A DNA stretch of 6,967 nt from JABDDM01 sp038240295. Its GTDB lineage: Bacteria; Bacteroidota; Ignavibacteria; Palsa-1295. The notes beneath the pieces are model-generated. The model had not been told where the DNA came from, ran no database searches, and was given only the letters and a program-made list of their open reading frames with translations. The first letter of the stretch is position 1, and every line of letters starts with the position of its first letter. A program made the translations under genes and the position numbers. The DNA lies in contig JBBSDW010000162.1 of NCBI GenBank assembly GCA_038240295.1, forward strand, positions 1 to 6,967, given 5' to 3'. Below are positions 1-6,664 of the stretch, piece by piece.

Positions 1-2592
1 CTTAAGCTGTTCGACCCCTGGTTTGTCGATTCCTCGACTTACCGAAACTTCAACACGACTTCCGACACGTTGAAGTTGACCTCTCCGTTCTTGCCCGCGT
101 ATGGAACACTCAATGGTGGAAACAAGCAATCCTATGGAGGTGTGTTTCTATATCAGAACGTCGATCGAAACCCGATTCCTATGTACGGCATGTCGGCCTT
201 TCCCGTTCTCAGAAATTATTCAGGGGTAGGCACCGATTCGCTTCCACGCTGGGCCGATTGGTCGTTTATTCAGTACTCGAAGACCGATTCAATCTCCGCT
301 GCCGATCCAGAAAATTGGAGCGGCGGGATTTGCCTGCAACCGAAGATCCCAGTTGTTTTCCGCAGGGATGGCGCATGGTACACGGCTCATTACAAACAGC
401 ACATGCTCTCGTTCCTGAGCACGCAGACGGGTGATTCGGGACTCTCCTATAACAACCAGCGCAAGCTTTATTATCTTTACACCGACAGTGGTCATACCAA
501 ATGGTATCGTGCAGTCTTTTCCTCGGGCGGAAGAATATACACTGCTATCGGAAGAGCCGATAGCACACTGCGCGGGGTCATCTTCAACAACGAACAACTT
601 CTGAGCGATTGGGCAGACACGGTTGCTGGCTTCCCTGCGCTTGCCTTACACAAGTCTGATTATGAGAGACCGTTCCACTATGTCTTTGAACGTAACGATA
701 ACGGATTTTTAGACATCGAACTTGCATCGTTAGCTCCGGATGGCAGAGCTACGAATATCACGCTCACTCCGTGGCCCGATCCTATTGTGGCGGGCTCGGG
801 GCTTCCCGTGATCGCTGCCGCGGAGATGGGCGATTCGTTATCGGTTCGCCGCCCTGTCGATATTGTTGCGTGGTCCACAGGATCGGGTATTCGGGTTCGC
901 GCGATTCGCTGTGATGCGTCTCTGGCGGACACGACATTCGCAACCGATCTCTTTATCCCTGGCGATTCGACGATGCGATTTCCTACAATTTGGATCGACA
1001 CGTCCTATCGCGCAGATGGCGGAGGTTACGATCATATCAAGTTCTGGCTTGCCTGGCAATATGATCAGCTCGATCCGATGCGTGATATCAACCCGATGCA
1101 TAAGTTCACCGACATCTATTGTACCGAGCGGCAGATAAAGTATGGCAAGTTTAAACCGCTGACCATCGATACGGTGTGGAATGAGAACATCGGCAATACA
1201 AACATTTCGAAGCTCACATCTTCTTTCGGCGGTCATGCTAACAACGAAATGGATGCGCGGCATCCTTGCATTTCAGGCTGCCGGATAAACGATTCGACGA
1301 CGGTTGTCGATGTCGCATACGAAAACATCGAGCAAATTTCAGAGTCGGGTCCTGTGCCCTCCTCGATCCATCAAGGTATCGCGATCGCGCACTGGAGGTC
1401 GGCAAAACCGTGGGCAAGAACTTTCTTCGCTGCCACACCTGATACCATATCCGACCGTTATTGGTATCCCTCGATCGAAGTCTCGCGGTATCACATGGAT
1501 AGTTCGACCTTCACCTCGAGCACACGCGATAACTTCTATTCGTTCTCCCACGAGCGGATGAACGGGCAATGGACGATGAACTGGGCGCTCGATAGCTCCA
1601 CTTCTCGCGTGCTGCTCTATTACTGGTACTACCTCAACACACGTCATCCGCAGGTCTCGGTCGTACCGCAAAGCACGGATAGATACATGGCTTCGATGGA
1701 GACATGCCCTGCCGGTGAGCCGTTCTGGAATGTCCTCGGTGGACCGGGATTATATAAAAGGACAGTTACCGATTCTCTCTTTACGTACCGCTCCGTGACT
1801 GAAGTCGATTCGTCTGGCAGCGTTGCACTCTCCGCCGCGATCGGCGAACTCACCGTCGATGATGGATCGCTTGAACAACCGATCGAAATTGCGGAGCGGC
1901 CTGATCAGATATCTATTGACTCTGCGCATACAGCAGGTTATGTAATGTCAACCGAAACTTTCTCGTTACCGAGTCAAGGAACCGTGAGTTACTACACCTG
2001 GGTAGGCCCGGTCGCAAACGACCGGTCGAAAGCAGACTCGCTCTTCAAAGCCGACATCGGGAAAGCAACATTCTATCTCGATTTCTACGATACGACTGGC
2101 ACCTTCGTCGCGAGGCTCGATTCGCTCGAACTCAAGGACACAATTACCGCAATCGCAGGAGTGACTCGAACGATCACCATTGACCGGCCCAATTCAAAGC
2201 GAGGTTATTTGTCGCTCCACCGCATTGCAAGCAATCTTCGAACCGATAGCTCGATCTGGCAGGATATGCTGCTCACGCAGCGGCTCTCGGATGCCGGAAG
2301 TAATAAACTCGCAAGGCGGGTACAGATACAAGCCGATCTTGGCCTCGAAGCTCACCCGAATCCGTTAAAAGACCACACGGAGATTCGCTTCAAAATACCG
2401 GAACGCGGACGTGTAACGCTCGAAGTATTCAACGTACTTGGTGAGCGGGTTTCCACGATCACCGAACGTGAATTTCATGCGGGCGAGCAACGGCTCATCT
2501 GGAACTCGGGGTATTTGCCGGAAGGCTCGTACCTGATGCAAATGCACTATGGTAACTCTTTCCAGAAGCTCAGAGTTGTAATCCAGAAGTAA
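1..2592 (+). CDS. Large secreted protein with propeller-like repeats and C-terminal T9SS sorting domain (5'-partial)
   Basis: The frame is open from base 1 to a TAA at 2590-2592, giving 863 visible codons. The TTG at 70 has no Shine-Dalgarno-like sequence and the frame is open before it, so the true start lies outside the window. Visible residues about 780-863 form a typical type IX secretion C-terminal domain: an 'HPNP' entry, alternating hydrophobic strands ('EIRFKIP', 'VTLEVFNVLGERV'), 'LPEGSYLMQM' and a final 'KLRVVIQK'. In this family the domain directs export across the outer membrane and is usually cleaved, leaving the cargo surface-bound or released. The body carries a recurring 'xPxhxh' strand motif (IPVVF, FPALAL, LPVIAA, FPTIWI, HPCISG, YPSIEV, HPQVSV at residues about 116, 211, 268, 327, 421, 489 and 549), which suggests a beta-propeller of about seven blades. 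No catalytic motif was recognised, so the function is unknown. The next gene starts one base after the stop, implying co-transcription. Confidence 0.9.
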   Translation, partial: LKLFDPWFVDSSTYRNFNTTSDTLKLTSPFLPAYGTLNGGNKQSYGGVFLYQNVDRNPIPMYGMSAFPVLRNYSGVGTDSLPRWADWSFIQYSKTDSISAADPENWSGGICLQPKIPVVFRRDGAWYTAHYKQHMLSFLSTQTGDSGLSYNNQRKLYYLYTDSGHTKWYRAVFSSGGRIYTAIGRADSTLRGVIFNNEQLLSDWADTVAGFPALALHKSDYERPFHYVFERNDNGFLDIELASLAPDGRATNITLTPWPDPIVAGSGLPVIAAAEMGDSLSVRRPVDIVAWSTGSGIRVRAIRCDASLADTTFATDLFIPGDSTMRFPTIWIDTSYRADGGGYDHIKFWLAWQYDQLDPMRDINPMHKFTDIYCTERQIKYGKFKPLTIDTVWNENIGNTNISKLTSSFGGHANNEMDARHPCISGCRINDSTTVVDVAYENIEQISESGPVPSSIHQGIAIAHWRSAKPWARTFFAATPDTISDRYWYPSIEVSRYHMDSSTFTSSTRDNFYSFSHERMNGQWTMNWALDSSTSRVLLYYWYYLNTRHPQVSVVPQSTDRYMASMETCPAGEPFWNVLGGPGLYKRTVTDSLFTYRSVTEVDSSGSVALSAAIGELTVDDGSLEQPIEIAERPDQISIDSAHTAGYVMSTETFSLPSQGTVSYYTWVGPVANDRSKADSLFKADIGKATFYLDFYDTTGTFVARLDSLELKDTITAIAGVTRTITIDRPNSKRGYLSLHRIASNLRTDSSIWQDMLLTQRLSDAGSNKLARRVQIQADLGLEAHPNPLKDHTEIRFKIPERGRVTLEVFNVLGERVSTITEREFHAGEQRLIWNSGYLPEGSYLMQMHYGNSFQKLRVVIQK

Positions 2593-2593
2593 T

Positions 2594-3214
2594 ATGCGAT
2601 ACCTTGCACCTCTTTTACTGGTTGTGATGCTTCTTGCAGGACTCTCGTCCTGCAAGAAGAATCCCGTCGCTCCAAAGCCAGACACAACAACGCATTGCGA
2701 TACGTGCACGACGGACACGACGCACAAGCATTGCGATACTTGCAATGTTGACACTTCGCACCACCCTCCGCCAAATCCGGGAGATACATCATCGCATGTC
2801 TTTACTTGGACGCAATCGACGATCCCGGGCGAAGCTGGGTTAACAGGTTGCTGGGTGTTTGGACCGAAGTCAATTTACGTCGTCGGTGGATCGGTTTGGA
2901 AGTACGATGGGGGCGCTTGGAGCAACGTAACGCCTGTTGACTCGCGGGGCTACTCCTTGGTGGGAGCCTTGAGCGGGAGTTCAGTATTTGCCTTTGCAGA
3001 AAGTGACTACTGGTTGACGTATGGGTTCATTGGCCACGTGATAAATGGCGTTCGTCTCAAGTACCCATTTGGTACTGACACTGTCGGTTTTCTACACGCT
3101 TCCTGGGGAACCTCCAGCACGAACATGTACACGGTCGGCGACGGCGGGACGATCCTGCATTTCAACGGCACCACCTGGACGAGGATGGCGAGCGGGACGA
3201 CGAAGAATCTTTGA
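2594..3214 (+). CDS. Surface lipoprotein with Cys/His linker and propeller-like repeats; 5' part of a disrupted gene
   Basis: The ATG lies one base after the preceding stop, with a weak AGAAG four bases upstream, so translation is probably coupled. Residues 1-20 are a lipoprotein signal peptide (MRYLAPLLLVVMLLAGLSSC, lipobox LSSC, Cys20 lipidated). Residues 21-68 are a low-complexity Thr/His/Asp/Pro linker with two copies of HCDTC (34-38 and 46-50). From about residue 86 the chain shows propeller-like repeats: 'CWVFGPKSIYVVGGSVWKYDGGAW' is echoed by 'SWGTSSTNMYTVGDGGTILHFNGTTW'. Such repeats occur in outer-membrane lipoproteins of Bacteroidota/Ignavibacteria-type genomes; the role is unknown. 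The TGA at 3212-3214 ends the frame just before another copy of the repeat ('SIWGTSDQNIWAAG', same frame, after the stop). The 206-residue product is therefore most likely truncated, unless the TGA is a sequencing error. Confidence 0.75.
   Translation: MRYLAPLLLVVMLLAGLSSCKKNPVAPKPDTTTHCDTCTTDTTHKHCDTCNVDTSHHPPPNPGDTSSHVFTWTQSTIPGEAGLTGCWVFGPKSIYVVGGSVWKYDGGAWSNVTPVDSRGYSLVGALSGSSVFAFAESDYWLTYGFIGHVINGVRLKYPFGTDTVGFLHASWGTSSTNMYTVGDGGTILHFNGTTWTRMASGTTKNL
2692..2744 (+). repeat. Two-copy 36-bp-period repeat encoding HCDTC in the lipoprotein linker
   Basis: The 17-base unit GCATTGCGATAC(G/T)TGCA occurs twice, 36 bases apart, with one mismatch. Each copy encodes His-Cys-Asp-Thr-Cys within a Thr/Asp-rich linker just after the lipidated cysteine. 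The intervening sequence (CGACGGACACGACGCACAA) encodes more Thr/Asp/His. A short internal duplication is the simplest origin. A CxxC preceded by His, twice, could bind a metal or form disulfides, but only the pattern is visible here. Confidence 0.7.
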
Positions 3215-3624
3215 TCCATTTGGGGCACGTCCGATCAGAATATCTGGGCGGCGGGTCTCAATTATACTACGTGTGGGCCTGCGATAGCGCTTCTCATCAC
3301 TTCGTTGCAACAAGTGGCGCTTTGCTGATTCGAAAAACTGACAATGGGTCATGGCGAAGCGATAGCGGTTCACTGCCGAATAGGTTAAGCGATGGCAGTT
3401 TCATTGGGATTGGTCCTCGAGGTAATAGCGCAAACGATTTTGTTGTGGCAGGAGGCTGGGGGTTTATTGCGCACTGGAATGGAAGATCCTGGTATCAATT
3501 CCCCGGTCTTTTCGACTACTCGCTCTCGGATTACGGTGCGGATGCTTTGGCAATGACCGGCAATACAATTTGCGTAGCCGGACTAAAGAACGGCGCAAGC
3601 TGGGTCGTCATCGGCCAGCGATGA
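3211..3624 (+). pseudogene. 3' remainder of the disrupted repeat lipoprotein (nonsense codon plus frameshift)
   Basis: After the TGA at 3212-3214 the upstream frame still encodes a family-like segment, 'SIWGTSDQNIWAAG' (3215-3256), and then runs to another TGA at 3326-3328. Repeat-like protein resumes in the next frame from about 3298 ('HFVATSGALLIRKTDNGSW', then 'ANDFVVAGGWGFIAHWNGRSW') and continues to the TGA ending at 3624. Reading the whole repeat domain thus needs both a stop-codon change and a shift of -1 (or +2) somewhere between about 3257 and 3297. An open frame of 137 codons can be drawn from a TTG at 3211 that overlaps the upstream stop. Its first roughly 25 residues do not resemble the repeats, it has no signal peptide, and no ribosome site is evident. 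I read it as a decaying tail or an assembly artefact rather than an independent gene. An intact gene would have encoded about 343 residues. Confidence 0.6.
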
Positions 3625-3640
3625 ATTTAGTTGGCAAGTA

Positions 3641-3658
3641 GGTGCTTATTGGGGCACC
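3641..3658 (+). terminator. Weak hairpin after the disrupted lipoprotein gene
   Basis: GGTGC (3641-3645) and GCACC (3654-3658) can pair around an 8-base loop, 17 bases after the TGA that ends the + strand frame. What follows (AAAGGTTCAATCTTTTGGTTTT) is only moderately T-rich and contains a second short pairing (CCAAAG with CTTTTGG). The position suits termination of the + strand transcript, but the stem is short and there is no clean U-tract. Confidence 0.25.
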
Positions 3659-3697
3659 AAAGGTTCAATCTTTTGGTTTTGCATAAGTTACGGTCGG

Positions 3698-3739
3698 AGC
3701 CTTTCGCGTAACAAACCTGATCGGCGATCGCGGAAGGCT
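3698..3739 (+). other. Long hairpin in the convergent gap, possible terminator or mRNA 3'-end structure
   Basis: AGCCTTTCGCG (3698-3708) pairs with CGCGGAAGGCT (3729-3739) in 11 consecutive pairs, including one T-G wobble, around a 20-base loop. The wobble pairs in + strand RNA but becomes an A-C mismatch in - strand RNA, so the structure favours the + strand transcript. It lies between two convergent genes, where transcripts must end. No U-tract follows directly; the nearest T-rich stretch is at about 3761-3772. A third related arm (TTTCGCG at 3749-3755) could compete for the same pairing. Confidence 0.35.
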
Positions 3740-3764
3740 ACAAGCTATTTCGCGTCCCTTCTGT

Positions 3765-4307
3765 TTATTTTTCGGAATGCGGCGCTGGATCATTTCCTAT
3801 GTATCCCAGCTGCTGCATCATTTTCATGTTGTCGGCGAGGCCCCAGTGTTCGGTGGCTTTTCCATATTTGAAGCGTAGCAGATCGAAGCCGTTTACGTCG
3901 ATATTTTTGTTGGTGGGTGCCGCGTCGGGCCCTCGGCCGGTGTTTGTGCCAGTCAGTCGGTAGCGAACAGCAACGAGATCTCCTTCGGCGACAGTCTCTT
4001 CGATGGCAAAATGGAAATCGGGAAACTCTGTTTTCAACTCTTCGAGACTTTGCTTTAACCCTGCAAGCCCCGGACCCTGCCTTTCGCTTGGGTCATGATC
4101 GGTAAACTCCGTCGTAAAATATTGATCCAGTTTTGCGAAATCTTTTATATTCATCGCGTCGTACATACTGATCGCAGCTTCTTTATTATCTGCAGCTGAA
4201 CTTGACGCACCAGCAGTCGAGTCGGCACCAGAATGTTGCTTCGTGTAGTGCGTGCAGCCGAGTATGGTCAAGTTGATGAGAAGCAAAACAATCGGAGTAC
4301 GTTTCAT
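3765..4307 (-). CDS. SnoaL-like (ester cyclase-type) lipoprotein
   Basis: The product has 180 residues. Residues 1-18 form a lipoprotein signal peptide (MKRTPIVLLLINLTILGC, lipobox ILGC, Cys18), followed by a Ser/Ala-rich linker to about residue 41; Thr at +2 fits outer-membrane retention. The rest resembles the SnoaL-like polyketide cyclase/ester cyclase fold: an N-terminal helix 'AAISMYDAMNIKDFAKLDQYF', the 'DHDP' pocket motif at about 70-73, 'GLAGLKQSLEELKTEFPDFHFAIEETVAEGDLVAVRYRLTGT', and the closing strand 'GFDLLRFKYGKATEHWGLADN' (140-160). That last segment matches the family pattern 'G.d..R...GKi.EhW...D'. Family members are small alpha+beta barrels with widely differing substrates, so no reaction is assigned. 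It starts 49 bases after the recO stop with only a weak ribosome site, so it is probably the last gene of the peptidase-recO operon. Its C-terminus (about 165-180) is short and polar. Confidence 0.85.
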   Translation of the reverse strand: MKRTPIVLLLINLTILGCTHYTKQHSGADSTAGASSSAADNKEAAISMYDAMNIKDFAKLDQYFTTEFTDHDPSERQGPGLAGLKQSLEELKTEFPDFHFAIEETVAEGDLVAVRYRLTGTNTGRGPDAAPTNKNIDVNGFDLLRFKYGKATEHWGLADNMKMMQQLGYIGNDPAPHSEK

Positions 4308-4356
4308 GGTCTTAACGAATCAGTTATGCCGAGGTTGAAAGCTGCAAGTATATGGT

Positions 4357-5136
4357 TTAGGCGAGCGTTCCTCCACTTCGAAGCGAACGGCCGCGCATTC
4401 CTTCAAAATGTTCGGAGAAGAAGCTCGTAAAGATCTCACGCAGATTGCGATATGCCTGCAACGAAGGATGAAGGCTTTGCACTTTCTCCACGCTTGCTCG
4501 CTCAAGAAACCGGAGCACAGCAAGGCTTTCGGGAAGGACCCGGATCATGTTCGCCTCCGCAAACTCCGTACGCTCGGCTCCCTCCTTCTCCTGAATAGAA
4601 TCGATAAAATCACCGGTTCGCACCTTAAAGAGTAGTTGCGAGCGATGCCCCCCGACATCATTTTCATCCAGGAGGTTAAAGCGGAAGCCGCTTAGCTCGA
4701 TAAATCGAAGAAAGAAATAGAGCGTGAACGCGAGCACGGTCTCTTCGCTTTTTGCAGAACTCATACCGCCAAGCGTATCACAGAGTAGCGTGAAAAGTGG
4801 TCCGTTCTCTTCTTCGTCGTGCAAGGTTCTGATGAGAAGCTCTGCAAGTTCGGAAGCTGCGCCGATGCGTTCGAGCGAGTAGAGAATGCCGCTGTTGGGT
4901 CGAATCGTTTCTGCTTTGGAAAGCAGGTAGAGCCCGGGCCGCTCGCTGCGATAATAGAAAACGACGCTCACATGTGTGAAGGCTTCGAGCGATCCACCAA
5001 ATTTCGATTTCATTTCGCGTGCGCCTTTGGCGATCACGGAGATCTTGCCATAGGCTCTCGAATAGAGCGTGACGATCTTGGAGGTCTCACCGTACTTACG
5101 GACCTGGAGGACGATCGCCGGTGAACTAACGAGCAT
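4357..5136 (-). CDS. recO: DNA repair protein RecO
   Basis: The product has 259 residues, close to the family's usual 240-260. RecO helps RecR displace single-strand-binding protein and load RecA at gaps and breaks (RecFOR pathway), and anneals complementary strands; it acts in the cytoplasm. The N-terminal OB-fold signature is clear: 'AIVLQVRKYGETSKIVTLYSRAYGKISVIAKGAR' at about residues 8-41, followed by 'FGGSLEAFTHVSVVFYYR' and 'LYLLSKAE'. The helical C-terminal domain follows ('LERIGAASELAELLIRTLHDEEENGPLFTLL', 'FFLRFIELSGF'). Many RecO proteins have a four-cysteine zinc site after the 'SGF/GY' segment; here 'RFNLLDENDVGGHRSQLLFKVRTGDF' has no cysteine. The ATG is fixed by an in-frame TGA two codons upstream. 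A GAGGGG stretch lies about 17 bases upstream, rather far for a ribosome site. The gene lies 52 bases after the peptidase stop, on the same strand, so it is probably co-transcribed with it. Confidence 0.92.
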   Translation of the reverse strand: MLVSSPAIVLQVRKYGETSKIVTLYSRAYGKISVIAKGAREMKSKFGGSLEAFTHVSVVFYYRSERPGLYLLSKAETIRPNSGILYSLERIGAASELAELLIRTLHDEEENGPLFTLLCDTLGGMSSAKSEETVLAFTLYFFLRFIELSGFRFNLLDENDVGGHRSQLLFKVRTGDFIDSIQEKEGAERTEFAEANMIRVLPESLAVLRFLERASVEKVQSLHPSLQAYRNLREIFTSFFSEHFEGMRGRSLRSGGTLA

Positions 5137-5188
5137 AGCGAGTCAGATGCTTGCCCCTCATCGTAATCGTGAAGGGCCGGCGAATCAG

Positions 5189-6268
5189 TTAGAGAACGAT
5201 CAACTCTTTCTTCGAAGTCGTCAGCACCTCGCAACCTTCGCGCCGAACGACGACGTCATCTTCGATGCGAACACCGCCGGTCCCTTCGATATAAATGCCT
5301 GGCTCGATCGTAAAGACCTGATTTGGTTCAAGCTTGTATTTCTCGCCGCGCTGGGAGATCATCGGAAGCTCATGCACTTCGATCCCGAGGCCATGACCCG
5401 TACCATGTCCGAACTTCGCACCATACCCATGCAACGTGATGTAATCGCGCGCGATCGAATCGAGCTCGCGGCCATTCATGCCCGGGCGTACCTTATCGAC
5501 GGCCCGCTGCTGCGCCTCGCGAACGATCTCATAGATCTTTTGCAACTCCGCCGGGATCTTGCCGACAGCGATCGTCCGCGTCATATCCGAGTTATAGCCT
5601 TTATAGACGCAGCCGAAATCGATGGTCACGACTTCGCCCTTCTTGATCTTTTTGTCGGTTGCAATGCCATGCGGTAATGCGGAACGCTCGCCGCTCGCGA
5701 CGATGATGTCGAAGGCATCGCCCTCGCCGCCGAGCTTCTTTGTCATGTAACTGATCTCGGCTGCAACCTCCCGTTCTGTGACTCCGGGTTTGATGAAGCC
5801 GAGCACATGATCGAAGACCTGATCGCCGATATCCGCGGCTTTGCGGATGGTCGTGATCTCGTCCTCGGTCTTGATCATCGTGAGTTTCTCAACCTCGCGT
5901 TCAGGAATGGGTACGAGTTTGAGATGGCGAAATTTTTTGCGAAGGATGTCGAACTCCCAATATTGTAAATGCGCCGGTTCGAATCCGATCGAATCGTAAT
6001 CGCTAAAGAGCTGCTTCTCGGCGATCGCGTCGTAGATCGTACGGTCGCGGTCGATGATCGAGACCTTCGCGCCCCCAACTTCGATCTTGACCTGGATTTT
6101 GTATCGGAAGTCGGTAAAGAAATGCGGCTTTCCTTGCTGAGGTACGATGAGGACACCATTGGAGCCGGAAAAGCCAATGAGATAACGGATGCTCGGCAAA
6201 TGCGTGATGAGCATTGCATCGAGACCAAGTTCTTTAACGCGCTTTTGTAGTTTGACGATTCGGGACAT
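5189..6268 (-). CDS. M24 family Xaa-Pro peptidase (aminopeptidase P / prolidase type)
   Basis: The product has 359 residues, the usual length of the compact bacterial M24B Xaa-Pro peptidases, which release the N-terminal residue before proline or split Xaa-Pro dipeptides. It is cytoplasmic, with no signal peptide. Residues 1 to about 125 are the creatinase-like N-terminal domain ('LGLDAMLITHLPSIRYLIGFSGSNGVLIV', 'FFTDFRY'). Residues about 133-355 are the pita-bread catalytic domain. All five expected metal ligands are present: Asp217 ('VTIDFG'), Asp228 ('NSDMTRT'), His292 ('HGTGHGLG'), Glu322 ('FTIEPGIY') and Glu336 ('VRIEDD'). The active-site histidines His200 ('LPHG') and His299 ('EVHE') are also conserved, so it should be active with two metal ions. 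Aminopeptidase P and prolidase cannot be told apart here. The ATG has GGAA five bases upstream; a better AGGAG lies 14 bases away. It appears to be the first gene of the operon with recO. Confidence 0.93.
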   Translation of the reverse strand: MSRIVKLQKRVKELGLDAMLITHLPSIRYLIGFSGSNGVLIVPQQGKPHFFTDFRYKIQVKIEVGGAKVSIIDRDRTIYDAIAEKQLFSDYDSIGFEPAHLQYWEFDILRKKFRHLKLVPIPEREVEKLTMIKTEDEITTIRKAADIGDQVFDHVLGFIKPGVTEREVAAEISYMTKKLGGEGDAFDIIVASGERSALPHGIATDKKIKKGEVVTIDFGCVYKGYNSDMTRTIAVGKIPAELQKIYEIVREAQQRAVDKVRPGMNGRELDSIARDYITLHGYGAKFGHGTGHGLGIEVHELPMISQRGEKYKLEPNQVFTIEPGIYIEGTGGVRIEDDVVVRREGCEVLTTSKKELIVL

Positions 6269-6664
6269 GTTGATTCCAATTTCTCCTAGCGGTACGTGCT
6301 TTCATCAAGCCCTGCTACCAACCAGCGAGAATAATGATATGGTGGTTCCTACAGTCGGGGGCTAACACCACGGGCTCGAATAAAGCTTCGTTAGCAAAAG
6401 GAAATATTCTTGCAAGGTGCTTCATTTGGCGCCTCTGATTTGATGGGGGAAAGTAAGCGCGGATTTAAAAACACTGCGGCCTCACGGAACAAGTCCGCGA
6501 GGCCAACAGTGTCTTTTCTCTCACCTTGACTTTAGAAACAAGCGGCCTAAATGGAACCCGCCTACGTCTATAAGTCTCACAATCATAAAACCAGACTCGT
6601 GAGCAGTTAATGCCCGAGAATTCGATTTTTCTAAGAATTTTTGGTCGGTATGCCTCGGAACGTG
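6269..6664. other. Intergenic region upstream of the peptidase operon
   Basis: No convincing gene was found in these 396 bases. The left part (6269 to about 6420) must carry the - strand promoter and leader of the peptidase operon, but no strong -35/-10 pair could be assigned. It holds several short inverted repeats: GCTAAC/GTTAGC (6361-6366 with 6390-6395), and three mutually competing arms ACCAACCA (6317-6324), TGGTGGTT (6340-6347) and ACCAC (6367-6371). The middle holds the terminator described separately. The right part (about 6520-6664) is AT-richer and probably the 3' untranslated stretch of the small - strand gene. No tRNA-like fold was recognised. Confidence 0.6.
6471..6512 (-). terminator. 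Strong rho-independent terminator, likely bidirectional
   Basis: A long stem is built from ACACTG/CAGTGT, GGCCTC/GAGGCC and CGGA/TCCG, with a one- or two-base internal mismatch between blocks and an ACAAG loop (6489-6493). On the - strand it is followed by TTTTT (complement of 6467-6471), and on the + strand by CTTTTCTC (from 6513), so it could stop transcription in either direction. It lies about 150 bases after the stop of the small secreted-protein gene. It would insulate the peptidase operon from that gene. Confidence 0.8.

Noticed and set aside
70..72. TTG at 70 as the start of the T9SS protein
   Set aside because: No ribosome site precedes it, no signal peptide follows it, and the same frame is open to the first base of the window. 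A T9SS cargo needs an N-terminal signal peptide, so the start is upstream.
1339..1671. Open frame on the - strand inside the T9SS protein gene
   Set aside because: The + strand frame encodes a continuous protein ending in a T9SS domain. The antisense product has a composition typical of a shadow frame and no start signal.
240..2130. Frequent recurrence of CGATTCG in the T9SS protein gene
   Set aside because: It reflects the common Asp-Ser pair encoded by GAT TCG in this Ser/Asp-rich protein. The spacing is irregular and the copies are mostly in one reading phase, so it is not a DNA-level repeat.
3212..3214. TGA read as an amino acid (selenocysteine or Trp recoding)
   Set aside because: A second frame break follows within about 90 bases, no SECIS-like structure is evident right after it, and TGA is used as a normal stop at 3624 and for the small gene at 6665. 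Nonsense mutation or sequence error is simpler.
5069..5677. Open frame of 202 codons on the + strand across the peptidase and recO start
   Set aside because: It lies antisense to a peptidase with all catalytic residues conserved and to the RecO N-terminus. Its protein has no recognisable pattern, and it is explained by codon bias of the genes opposite.
6355..6395. Possible tRNA or tmRNA-like segment (GGGGGCTAAC and CTCGAAT)
   Set aside because: No acceptor, D or anticodon arms could be folded around it; only a 6-base inverted repeat is present.
6526..6553. Promoter-like TTGACT and TAAATG with a 16-base spacer on the + strand
   Set aside because: The -10 element is poor, the spacing is short, and no + strand gene follows within the window. 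The only gene ahead is on the opposite strand.
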